From positions 1-6,136 of the forward strand of contig CADCOU010000185.1 in NCBI GenBank assembly GCA_902803155.1: a DNA stretch of 6,136 nt, given 5' to 3'. The notes beneath the pieces are model-generated. The model searched no databases, had not been told where the DNA came from, and saw only the letters and a program-made list of their open reading frames with translations. The DNA is from an uncultured Lachnospiraceae bacterium (GTDB lineage Bacteria; Bacillota; Clostridia; Lachnospirales; Lachnospiraceae). Positions 1 to 5,715 of this stretch are shown in pieces. A program made the translations under genes and the position numbers. Every line of letters begins with the position of its first letter. Position 1 is the first letter of the stretch.

Positions 1-1152
1 GACGTTCTGTTTGTCTGCACGGCGAACACGACCGATACGATCCCGGAACCGCTGCTGAACCGTATGGAGGTCATCCAGTTCCCGGGTTACACAGCGGTGG
101 AGAAGTTCCAGATTGCGAAACGCCACCTGCTTCCGAGGGCCAGGAAGGCGACCGGGATCACGGAAGATGCTCTGGAAGTGACAGACGATGCGATCCGTGC
201 GGTCATCAGCAATTACACGATGGAGAGCGGCGTCCGCGGACTGAAGAAACAGATGGATACCCTGTGCCGCTATGCCGCGGTAGAGATCGTCGAGAATCAG
301 GGCAAGACGGCTGCGCCAGATCACAGGCAGAGTTCTTCGGAGGGTGATAAGGGCGGCAAGGCTGACGAAAAGAAGGCAGCCGGAACTTCAAAACAGAAAA
401 AGACTGCCCCGGAGAAGGTCGTGGTACGGCCGGAAGACTTGAAGAAATATCTGGATCAGAAACCGATCCGCCACGATCAGGTGAAGGAGGAGAAGCGGCC
501 AGGCATCGTGACAGGCCTTGCCTGGACGGCAGCAGGCGGGGAGATCCTGTTTGTGGAAACGCTGTTCACGAAGGGAACCGGCAAGGTGGTCGTGACAGGA
601 CAGCTGGGTGATGTAATGAAGGAGTCTGTCCAGATCGCAATCTCCCTGGTCAGGGCGATGTATCCGGACAAGGTAAAGCTGTTTTCGGAAAATGATCTGC
701 ACATCCATGTGCCGGAAGGCGCGATCCCGAAGGACGGACCGTCCGCAGGGATCACACTGACCACAGCCCTGGCGAGCCTCGTCACCGGTAAGGAAGTCAG
801 CCCGACCTGGGCGATGACCGGAGAAGTATCGCTTCGCGGTGGCGTCATGCCGATCGGCGGTCTTCCGGAGAAACTGATGGCGGCTCAGAGGGCAGGCATC
901 ACGCAGGTATTTATCCCCGAAGAGAACCGCGATGACCTGGAGGAGGTCGCGGATGAAGTGAAGGATGCGCTGAAGATATTCCCGGTGAAGAAGGTCAGCG
1001 ATGTCCTGGAGATGCTGGGCCTGCAGCCCCAGGTCACAGAGAAGAAGGGAAAGAAAAAGAAGGAGAAAGGGATCGAAGCGGATCCGTTCCGGAATGTGGA
1101 AGCATTTTGGGGAGTGAAGGAGAACCCCATCAAGATCCGCCCGGTGGAGTAA
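1..1152 (+). CDS. lon: Lon ATP-dependent serine protease, C-terminal part (5' end outside window)
   Basis: Cytoplasmic hexameric AAA+ protease that unfolds and degrades damaged and regulatory proteins. The frame is open from base 1, so 383 residues of the C-terminal part are visible and the N-terminal domain and Walker motifs lie upstream. Counting from base 1, N9 fits sensor 1, R21 in LLNRMEV fits the arginine finger, and R79 in SGVRGLKKQ fits sensor 2. The protease domain follows from about residue 139, with catalytic Ser248 in PKDGPSAGIT and Lys291 in GGLPEKLMAA. Their spacing of 43 residues equals that of the Ser679/Lys722 pair in E. coli Lon. Two oddities stand out: a hydrophilic linker at about residues 99-138 between the AAA+ and protease domains, and a lysine-rich C-terminal extension from about residue 344. 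No clear intrinsic terminator follows the stop codon. Family assignment is secure. Confidence 0.97.
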   Translation, partial: DVLFVCTANTTDTIPEPLLNRMEVIQFPGYTAVEKFQIAKRHLLPRARKATGITEDALEVTDDAIRAVISNYTMESGVRGLKKQMDTLCRYAAVEIVENQGKTAAPDHRQSSSEGDKGGKADEKKAAGTSKQKKTAPEKVVVRPEDLKKYLDQKPIRHDQVKEEKRPGIVTGLAWTAAGGEILFVETLFTKGTGKVVVTGQLGDVMKESVQIAISLVRAMYPDKVKLFSENDLHIHVPEGAIPKDGPSAGITLTTALASLVTGKEVSPTWAMTGEVSLRGGVMPIGGLPEKLMAAQRAGITQVFIPEENRDDLEEVADEVKDALKIFPVKKVSDVLEMLGLQPQVTEKKGKKKKEKGIEADPFRNVEAFWGVKENPIKIRPVE

Positions 1153-1174
1153 GCAGCTTTGGGGAGATTTATCT

Positions 1175-1193
1175 GATAATCCATTCATGGTTT
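1175..1193 (+). repeat. Upstream imperfect copy of the CCATATATGG motif
   Basis: GATAATCCATTCATGGTTT matches the left arm of the inverted repeat downstream (1246-1264, GATAATCCATATATGGTTT) at 17 of 19 bases, in the same orientation. The two differences lie in the centre and leave the palindromic CCAT/ATGG ends intact. Its centre is 70 bases from that of the second copy, close to a whole number of helical turns. It could be an auxiliary binding site; it overlaps the weak -35 region of a TATAAT element at 1213. Confidence 0.6.
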
Positions 1194-1218
1194 CACGCAC
1201 CGTTTTTGGATATATAAT
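1191..1218 (+). promoter_or_regulatory. Possible weak upstream promoter (TATAAT)
   Basis: A perfect TATAAT -10 hexamer lies at 1213-1218. The best placed -35 is only TTTCAC (1191-1196, 16-base spacer), a poor match. It starts inside the end of the upstream motif copy, so a protein bound there would block this promoter. The region is AT-rich, so a chance TATAAT is quite possible. Confidence 0.25.
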
Positions 1219-1238
1219 CAGATCAAAACAGCATATTC

Positions 1239-1267
1239 TTGACGCGATAATCCATATATGGTTTAAT
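1239..1267 (+). promoter_or_regulatory. Sigma-A-type promoter of the HTH-Uma2 gene
   Basis: TTGACG (1239-1244, 5 of 6 to consensus) and TTTAAT (1262-1267, 5 of 6) are separated by exactly 17 bases. Transcription would start near 1274, giving a leader of about 90 bases before the ATG at 1363. The left arm of the inverted repeat, including its CCATATATGG core, fills the spacer, and the right arm covers the predicted start site. This is the classical arrangement for repression. The promoter is predicted from sequence only. Confidence 0.6.
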
Positions 1268-1289
1268 TAAATAACCATATATGGATTAT
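1247..1289. repeat. Perfect 17-bp inverted repeat, candidate operator or hairpin
   Basis: Left arm ATAATCCATATATGGTT (1247-1263) and right arm AACCATATATGGATTAT (1273-1289) are exact reverse complements around a 9-base spacer, TAATTAAAT. Each arm also contains the self-complementary decamer CCATATATGG (1251-1260 and 1275-1284), so it can be read as two operator sites with centres 24 bases apart or as one long hairpin. An 8-bp direct repeat, CGCGATAA, lies at 1243-1250 and 1293-1300. It is a poor intrinsic terminator: the stem is AT-rich and no T-run follows. Binding by the downstream HTH protein is inferred. Confidence 0.85.
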
Positions 1290-1345
1290 TTGCGCGATAA
1301 AGCCGAACGTGCATGCCAGGCTTGCAGTGCTGTTGATCAGGGAAA

Positions 1346-1351
1346 AGGTGG
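1346..1351 (+). promoter_or_regulatory. Ribosome-binding site deciding the start at 1363
   Basis: AGGTGG ends 11 bases before the ATG at 1363. The only longer in-frame choice, a GTG at 1309, has no Shine-Dalgarno sequence and would place 18 residues before the HTH segment, so 1363 is preferred. Confidence 0.6.
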
Positions 1352-1362
1352 GTGAATTCAAT

Positions 1363-2217
1363 ATGACTCCGGAAGAAATGCGTCAGAGAAAAAAGGAACT
1401 TGGGTATACCAATAAACAGATTGCCTTGCTCTCGGGAGTTCCGGCAGGAACTGTGCAGAAAGTGCTGGGCGGGATCACAACGTCTCCAAGGTACGAGACG
1501 ATGCGCAGCCTGGAGGAGGTGCTTGCTCCGAAAGTACATCTGGGTGGGGCGTATCAGACTGAGAAGACGGATCCCGTTCCGATGATGCGGAAGAAGACTG
1601 CATACCAGGCTGATAAGCCGAAGGAACCTTATGTCTGGGACAGGCAGGGAACTTATACGCTGGAAGACTATTATGCACTGCCGGATGAGAAACGGGTCGA
1701 ACTGATCGACGGCGTTTTCTATGATATGGCGTCCCCGAGCGGAGTGCATCAGGAACTGATCGGACTGATGTATCTCATATTTGCAGGATATGTCAGAGGG
1801 AAGAAGGGCTCCTGTAAGGTATTTCTTTCACCATTTGACGTACAGCTCGACCGTGACAATAAAACTATGGTCGAGCCCGACCTCATGGTGATCTGCAAAA
1901 GAGAGAATATCCTGATGAGGTGCTGCTACGGGGCGCCGGATCTGGCGATCGAGATCCTGTCTCCGTCTTCCAGAAGGAAAGACATGATCCTGAAGACGCA
2001 TAAATATGAACATGCCGGTGTGCGGGAATACTGGATCATCGATCCGGATAAACGGCAGGTGATCGTCTATGACTTTGTCCATGAGAAGTATCCGATGATC
2101 TTCGGGTTTGAGGACCGTATCCCGGTGGGAATATGGGAAGGTGACCTGGAAGTTGACTTTAAGGAGATCAGCGCGGAGATCGCTTATCTGTACGAACAGG
2201 ATGATGAGCAGGACTGA
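1363..2217 (+). CDS. HTH-Uma2 fusion protein: N-terminal helix-turn-helix-like domain plus Uma2 (DUF820) PD-(D/E)XK nuclease-like domain
   Basis: A 284-residue soluble protein. Residues 1-54 look like a small XRE-type DNA-binding unit (GYTNKQIALLSGVPAGTVQK at 14-33, then a helix to EEVL). A polar linker at about 55-95 leads to a Uma2 domain at about 97-270: YTLEDYYALP, RVELIDG (E113), PSGVHQELI (H129), SPFDVQLD, EPDLMVI (D173), APDLAIEILSPSSRRKD (E197), then K211 before HAGVREYWIIDPD. D173, E197 and the displaced lysine K211 fit the PD-(D/E)XK pattern of Uma2 proteins, so the active site looks intact. Most Uma2 proteins have no proven role, and 'restriction endonuclease' is only a structural label. 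The promoter carries palindromes that the HTH might bind. ispF follows 26 bases later without a terminator. There is no partner methylase, transposase or antitoxin in the window. Domain calls are good; function is unknown. Confidence 0.88.
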   Translation: MTPEEMRQRKKELGYTNKQIALLSGVPAGTVQKVLGGITTSPRYETMRSLEEVLAPKVHLGGAYQTEKTDPVPMMRKKTAYQADKPKEPYVWDRQGTYTLEDYYALPDEKRVELIDGVFYDMASPSGVHQELIGLMYLIFAGYVRGKKGSCKVFLSPFDVQLDRDNKTMVEPDLMVICKRENILMRCCYGAPDLAIEILSPSSRRKDMILKTHKYEHAGVREYWIIDPDKRQVIVYDFVHEKYPMIFGFEDRIPVGIWEGDLEVDFKEISAEIAYLYEQDDEQD

Positions 2218-2243
2218 AAAAGAACATGCGGAGGTGAAACGAT

Positions 2244-2780
2244 ATGCGTGTCGGAATCGGATATGATGTGCACAGGTTTGCGGAAGGCCGGAAGCTAGTC
2301 CTCGGAGGTGTGGAGATTCCTTATGAAAAGGGCCTGCTCGGGCACTCGGATGCGGACGTGATCGTCCATGCGATCATGGATGCCCTGCTCGGGGCGGCTG
2401 CACTGGGGGATATCGGACAGCATTTCCCGGATACGGATCCGGCATATGAGGGTATCTCCAGTATAAAGCTCCTGGAGAAGGTCGGGGAACTGCTGGATGA
2501 GAACAATTATGTGGTCGGAAACATTGATTCGATCATCATTGCCCAGAAGCCGAAGATGATGCCGCATCTTTCGCAGATGCGCAGGAACGTTGCGGATGCA
2601 TTGCATATTGATATGGACAGGGTCTCGATCAAAGCCACGACAGAAGAAGGTCTCGGTTTCACCGGACGGGAGGAAGGGATCGCTGCCCAGGCGACCTGTG
2701 CGCTGGAGGATCTCAGGGATGCCATCGCGGATATGAAGATGCAGGGAGGCGGATGCGCGGCATGCCCGGGAAGACGCTGA
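2244..2780 (+). CDS. ispF: 2-C-methyl-D-erythritol 2,4-cyclodiphosphate synthase
   Basis: Cytoplasmic trimeric enzyme of the MEP isoprenoid pathway. It converts 4-diphosphocytidyl-2-C-methyl-D-erythritol 2-phosphate to 2-C-methyl-D-erythritol 2,4-cyclodiphosphate with release of CMP. The start MRVGIGYDVHRF has metal ligands D8 and H10. LLGHSDADVIVHAIMDALLGA gives H34, S35, D36 and the third ligand H42. ATTEEGLGFTGREEGIAAQA at 131-150 is the conserved nucleotide and fold signature, with T132, T133 and E135 at the same numbers as in the E. coli enzyme. The ATG has a strong GGAGGTG (2230-2236) 7 bases upstream. At 178 residues it is about 20 longer than usual; the extra part is a C-terminal tail ending GGGCAACPGRR. 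No promoter is visible in the 26-base gap upstream, so transcription probably comes from the HTH-Uma2 promoter or further upstream. Confidence 0.97.
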   Translation: MRVGIGYDVHRFAEGRKLVLGGVEIPYEKGLLGHSDADVIVHAIMDALLGAAALGDIGQHFPDTDPAYEGISSIKLLEKVGELLDENNYVVGNIDSIIIAQKPKMMPHLSQMRRNVADALHIDMDRVSIKATTEEGLGFTGREEGIAAQATCALEDLRDAIADMKMQGGGCAACPGRR

Positions 2781-2782
2781 TC

Positions 2783-2812
2783 CGGAAAGAACAGTCCGAT
2801 CTCTCCGTTTTT
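2783..2812 (+). terminator. Probable intrinsic terminator after ispF
   Basis: CGGAAAGA (2783-2790) pairs with TCTCTCCG (2800-2807) over 8 positions with a single A-C mismatch and a 9-base loop, followed directly by TTTTT (2808-2812). It begins 3 bases after the ispF stop. The stem is moderate in strength, so termination may be partial. Confidence 0.5.
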
Positions 2813-2836
2813 CCTGTGTTTTACGGGATACAGGGT

Positions 2837-2865
2837 TTGACAACCGGGCCCTCTCTGCATACACT
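2837..2865 (+). promoter_or_regulatory. Promoter of the cysS-mrnC unit
   Basis: A perfect TTGACA (2837-2842) is followed after exactly 17 bases by TACACT (2860-2865, 4 of 6 to TATAAT). Transcription would start near 2872, about 70 bases before the cysS ATG. It sits downstream of the terminator-like hairpin, which supports a new transcription unit. Confidence 0.5.
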
Positions 2866-2878
2866 TGAGAAAAGAATC

Positions 2879-2903
2879 CGCCCGGCAGGGAACAGGCCGG
2901 CGG
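2879..2903 (+). other. GC-rich hairpin in the cysS leader
   Basis: CCGCC (2879-2883) pairs with GGCGG (2899-2903). The stem continues with GG:CC after one bulged C, around a loop of about 10 bases. It lies between the predicted transcription start and the ribosome-binding site. It has no T-run and none of the conserved T-box bases, so it is only a possible leader structure of unknown role. Confidence 0.35.
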
Positions 2904-2929
2904 AGCGAGTGCATTTGTAATGGTTAAAG

Positions 2930-2935
2930 AAGGAG
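2930..2935 (+). promoter_or_regulatory. Ribosome-binding site deciding the cysS start
   Basis: AAGGAG lies 8 bases before the ATG at 2944. The in-frame ATG at 2920 is upstream of this site and has no Shine-Dalgarno sequence of its own, so 2944 is the start. Confidence 0.8.
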
Positions 2936-2943
2936 TATGCGTC

Positions 2944-4350
2944 ATGCTTTTCTACAACACACTGAACAAGAAAAAGGAAGAATTCGTACCGATCATACCA
3001 GGCAAGGTATCTATCTATGTCTGCGGCCCGACCGTATATGATTTCATCCATATCGGAAATGCGCGTCCGATGCTCGTATTTGACACTCTGCGCCGCTATC
3101 TGGAGCACAGAGGATATGAAGTCAATTATGTGTCGAATTTCACCGACGTCGATGACAAGATCATAAAGAAGTCCATCGAGGAAGACATCCCCGCGCAGGA
3201 AGTCGCCGAGAGATATATCAAAGAGTGCAAGCAGGATATGGAGCACATGAATGTGCGTCCTGCGACTACGCATCCGCGGGCGACACAGGAGATCGACGGC
3301 ATGATCGCGGTGAGCTCGGACCTGATCGCAAAAGACTTTGCCTATGAAAAGAACGGCACGGTTTATTTCCGCACCAGAAAGTTCAGAGAGTACGGCAAAC
3401 TCTCCCATAAGAATCTGGATGATCTGAGATCCGGAGGAAGAAGCCTGCTGGTCACGGGAGAGGATGAGAAGGAAGATCCGCTTGATTTTGTCCTGTGGAA
3501 ACCGAAAAAGGAAGGTGAACCTTACTGGGAGTCCCCGTGGAGCGACGGGAGACCGGGCTGGCATATCGAGTGCTCCGTCATGGCGAAGCGTTATCTGGGC
3601 GACACCATCGATATCCATGCAGGCGGAGAGGATCTGGTCTTCCCGCATCATGAGAATGAGATCGCCCAGTCTGAGTGCAGCAACGGGGTTCCGTTTGCGC
3701 ATTACTGGCTGCACAATGCGTTCCTGAACATTGACAACCGCAAGATGTCCAAGTCCCTTGGCAACTTCTTTACCGTGCGCGAGATCGAGCAGCATTATGA
3801 CCTGCAGGTACTCCGCCTGTTCATGCTGAGCGCGCATTACAGAAGCCCGCTGAACTTCTCCCATGAACTCATGGAGAGCGCCAAATCCTCCTATGAGAGG
3901 ATCTGCAACGCAGTAGACAATCTGAGCTTCCTGATCGAAAATGCAAAGACGGAAGGGATGAGCGAAGCGGAAAAGGAAAAGGCGAAGGAACTGGAAGGCT
4001 TCACACAGAAGTTTGACGCGGCGATGGATGACGATATCAATACCGCAGATGCGTTCGCGTCGGTATTTGATCTGGTCCGTTTCGCGAACAGTGAAGTAAA
4101 CGGAGACAGTTCAAAAGAATTTGCGCAGGCTGTCAAGGATGAGATCCTGCTCCTGGGCGATATCCTGGGCATGATATTCGAGAAGAAGGCAGAGGTCCTG
4201 GACTCTGATATCGAGGCTCTGATCGAAGAGAGACAGGCTGCCAGAAAGGCAAAGAACTTCGCAAGAGCCGACGAGATACGCGACCAGCTTGCAGGCATGG
4301 GGATCACGCTGCTTGATACCAGGGAGGGAGTCAAGTGGAAGAGAGCCTGA
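2944..4350 (+). CDS. cysS: Cysteinyl-tRNA synthetase
   Basis: Class I aminoacyl-tRNA synthetase that charges tRNA-Cys with cysteine using ATP; a cytoplasmic monomer. From the 2944 start it has 468 residues, normal for the family. The catalytic Rossmann domain shows C27 in YVCGPTVYD, the HIGH-type motif HIGN at 36-39, and KMSKS at 267-271 (NRKMSKSLGNF). The zinc site that selects cysteine is complete: C27, C210 in WHIECSVM, and H235 and E239 in FPHHENEIAQSE. The C-terminal helical DALR-type region and tRNA-binding tail follow, ending in GVKWKRA. The last 16 bases overlap mrnC. A promoter and a terminator-like hairpin upstream suggest it begins its own unit. No T-box leader is visible. Confidence 0.98.
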   Translation: MLFYNTLNKKKEEFVPIIPGKVSIYVCGPTVYDFIHIGNARPMLVFDTLRRYLEHRGYEVNYVSNFTDVDDKIIKKSIEEDIPAQEVAERYIKECKQDMEHMNVRPATTHPRATQEIDGMIAVSSDLIAKDFAYEKNGTVYFRTRKFREYGKLSHKNLDDLRSGGRSLLVTGEDEKEDPLDFVLWKPKKEGEPYWESPWSDGRPGWHIECSVMAKRYLGDTIDIHAGGEDLVFPHHENEIAQSECSNGVPFAHYWLHNAFLNIDNRKMSKSLGNFFTVREIEQHYDLQVLRLFMLSAHYRSPLNFSHELMESAKSSYERICNAVDNLSFLIENAKTEGMSEAEKEKAKELEGFTQKFDAAMDDDINTADAFASVFDLVRFANSEVNGDSSKEFAQAVKDEILLLGDILGMIFEKKAEVLDSDIEALIEERQAARKAKNFARADEIRDQLAGMGITLLDTREGVKWKRA

Positions 4351-4748
4351 GTCTGGACAGTGTGATGGGACTGCCACAGAGGGACTGGTCGCAGTATTCC
4401 CCGCTGACACTTGCCTGGATCGGGGATACCGTTTTTGATCTGGTCGTCAGGACCACTCTCCTGAAGCGGGGAAACATGCAGACGGATAAGCTGCACCGTA
4501 TCGCCTCCGGCATCGTCAATGCGAGAGCGCAGGCAGAGCGCATGGAGAAGATCCGACCGCTTCTGACAGAGAGGGAAGAATCAATCTATCGGAGAGGTCG
4601 AAACTCTGCGCCCTCCCATACTGCGAAAAACGCGGAGCGGAGAGAATATCTGGAAGCGACCGGGTTCGAGTGTCTGATCGGATATCTGTACCTGGAACGG
4701 GAATACGAGAGGCTGCTGGAACTAATCGGGGAAGTGGTACCTCAGTGA
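4335..4748 (+). CDS. mrnC: Mini-ribonuclease III
   Basis: A dimeric RNase III-like endonuclease without a double-stranded RNA-binding domain; in Bacillus it matures the ends of 23S rRNA. It has 137 residues, the usual size. YSPLTLAWIGDTVFDLVVR at 21-39 carries the catalytic D31, and the second conserved patch YLEATGFECLIGYLYL at 105-120 carries E112. Between them, RRGRNS and AKNA at about 86-100 match the family's basic substrate-contact region. The start is GTG at 4335 with AGGGAGG (4321-4327) 7 bases upstream; a later in-frame ATG at 4365 would remove part of the N-terminal segment. The start lies inside cysS, a 16-base overlap that suggests translational coupling. The cysS-mrnC-rlmB order is common in Firmicutes. 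Confidence 0.95.
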   Translation: MEESLSLDSVMGLPQRDWSQYSPLTLAWIGDTVFDLVVRTTLLKRGNMQTDKLHRIASGIVNARAQAERMEKIRPLLTEREESIYRRGRNSAPSHTAKNAERREYLEATGFECLIGYLYLEREYERLLELIGEVVPQ

Positions 4749-4749
4749 C

Positions 4750-4776
4750 GGAGGCGCTTCCCTGTGGAGGGCATCC
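4750..4776 (+). other. Strong hairpin after mrnC without a T-run
   Basis: GGAGGCGCTTCC (4750-4761) can pair with GGAGGGCATCC (4766-4776), with one mismatch, one bulged base, one G-U pair and a CTGT loop. It starts 2 bases after the mrnC stop. No T-run follows, so it is not a typical intrinsic terminator; mRNA 3'-end protection, processing or an attenuating structure are possible. Confidence 0.45.
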
Positions 4777-4789
4777 AACGGCAGACATA

Positions 4790-4816
4790 TTTACAGAGAT
4801 ATGGTGGCCATACAAT
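4790..4816 (+). promoter_or_regulatory. Possible promoter of rlmB
   Basis: TACAAT (4811-4816, 5 of 6) lies in an AT-rich stretch that contrasts with the surrounding coding DNA. TTTACA (4790-4795, 5 of 6) is upstream, but the 15-base spacer is shorter than ideal. A short inverted repeat, TATGG/CCATA, lies at 4800-4812 between and into these elements. Moderate to weak evidence. Confidence 0.35.
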
Positions 4817-4860
4817 ATTAATTTATATCAATATATGAAGGTATGAAGGAACAGACAGAG

Positions 4861-5625
4861 ATGGGAACGGAGACTTCGGAAATCAAAGAGTCCATGATCG
4901 AGGGGCGCAATGCTGTGCGTGAGGCATTCCGTGCCGGGAAGACCATCGACCGTCTGTACGTGCAGGACGGCCTGAAGGACGGTCCGGTGATGGACCTGAT
5001 CCGCAGGGCGAAGAAAGCGGATGCGCTTGTTGACTATGTACAGAAGGAACGCCTCGATCAGATGTCGGAGACCGGAAGGCACCAGGGCGTGATCGCACAG
5101 ACGGCGGCCTGGGAATATGCCGAAGTGGAGGATATCCTGAGGAAAGCAGAGGAGAAAGGGGAAGCGCCGTTTATCTTCCTGCTGGATGAGATCTCGGATC
5201 CGCACAACCTCGGCGCCATCATCCGTACCGCAAATCTGTGCGGCGCACACGGGGTCATCATCCCGAAGCGCAGGGCGGCAGGTCTGACCGCGACTGCGGC
5301 CAAAGCAAGCGCAGGGGCCGTCAGCTATACGCCCGTCGCGAGAGTGAATAATCTGGCGCAGACGATCGAAGACCTGAAGAAGCTGGGACTCTGGTTTGTA
5401 TGTGCGGATATGGACGGCGACCTCATGTATGACCTGAACCTGACCGGTCCGATCGGAGTCGTGATCGGCTCTGAGGGAAGCGGAGTCGGAAGGCTCGTGA
5501 AGGAAAAATGCGATTTCACAGCTGCCATTCCGATGAAGGGAGATATCGATTCTCTCAACGCTTCGGTGGCAGCAGGTGTGCTTGCCTATGAGATCGTCCG
5601 GCAGAGACTGAATAAATGCAAATAA
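4861..5625 (+). CDS. rlmB: 23S rRNA (guanosine-2'-O-)-methyltransferase RlmB, SpoU/TrmH family
   Basis: Uses S-adenosylmethionine to methylate the ribose 2'-OH of a 23S rRNA guanosine (G2251 in E. coli numbering) in the peptidyl-transferase centre. From 4861 it has 254 residues. The N-terminal substrate-binding domain begins at EGRNAVREAF (14-23). The SPOUT knot has all three motifs: DPHNLGAIIRTANLCGAHG (113-131, with N116 and R122), IGVVIGSEGSGVGRLV (198-213, E205), and IPMKGDIDSLNASVAAGVLA (223-242, S231, N233). The start is uncertain. ATG 4861 has AAGGA at 4846-4850 with 10-base spacing; ATG 4843 would add 6 residues but has no usable ribosome-binding site. It follows mrnC after a hairpin and an AT-rich promoter-like stretch. 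The call as RlmB rather than another SpoU paralogue rests on the N-terminal domain and context. Confidence 0.93.
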   Translation: MGTETSEIKESMIEGRNAVREAFRAGKTIDRLYVQDGLKDGPVMDLIRRAKKADALVDYVQKERLDQMSETGRHQGVIAQTAAWEYAEVEDILRKAEEKGEAPFIFLLDEISDPHNLGAIIRTANLCGAHGVIIPKRRAAGLTATAAKASAGAVSYTPVARVNNLAQTIEDLKKLGLWFVCADMDGDLMYDLNLTGPIGVVIGSEGSGVGRLVKEKCDFTAAIPMKGDIDSLNASVAAGVLAYEIVRQRLNKCK

Positions 5626-5628
5626 TGC

Positions 5629-5656
5629 TTGAATGAATCCTCGCACTTGTGATAAT
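5629..5656 (+). promoter_or_regulatory. Extended -10 promoter of secG
   Basis: GATAAT (5651-5656, 5 of 6) is preceded directly by TGT, an extended -10 element, and TTGAAT (5629-5634) lies 16 bases upstream. Transcription would start near 5663, about 50 bases before the secG ATG. It starts 4 bases after the rlmB stop. Confidence 0.5.
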
Positions 5657-5715
5657 ATGTCATTTGTGCCGCACGGACGGCATTTATTTGACATGGATAA
5701 GGAGTAATAGAGGTT

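Noticed and set aside
388..1200. Minus-strand reading frame of 270 codons opposite lon
   Set aside because: Antisense to the conserved Lon protease domain; composition is that of a shadow frame.
1243..1300. Direct repeat CGCGATAA as a target-site duplication around a small mobile element
   Set aside because: The left copy overlaps the arm of the inverted repeat, the enclosed stretch is only about 42 bases, and no transposase or terminal repeat is seen. Promoter-operator structure explains it better.
1247..1300. Inverted repeat as an intrinsic terminator of lon
   Set aside because: The stem is AT-rich, no T-run follows (TTGCGCG), and it lies about 95 bases after the stop on top of a promoter.
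1309..1362. GTG at 1309 as the start of the HTH-Uma2 gene
   Set aside because: No ribosome-binding site precedes it, the extra 18 residues precede the natural beginning of the HTH segment, and the ATG at 1363 has AGGTGG upstream.
2813..2943. T-box riboswitch before cysS
   Set aside because: T-box leaders are common before synthetase genes in Firmicutes, but the conserved AGGGTGGAACCGCG-type sequence and an antiterminator/terminator pair are missing, and the gap is short.
2821..3864. Minus-strand reading frame of 347 codons opposite cysS
   Set aside because: It is antisense to the conserved CysRS catalytic domain, with no family resemblance and no good ribosome-binding site noticed; a shadow frame.
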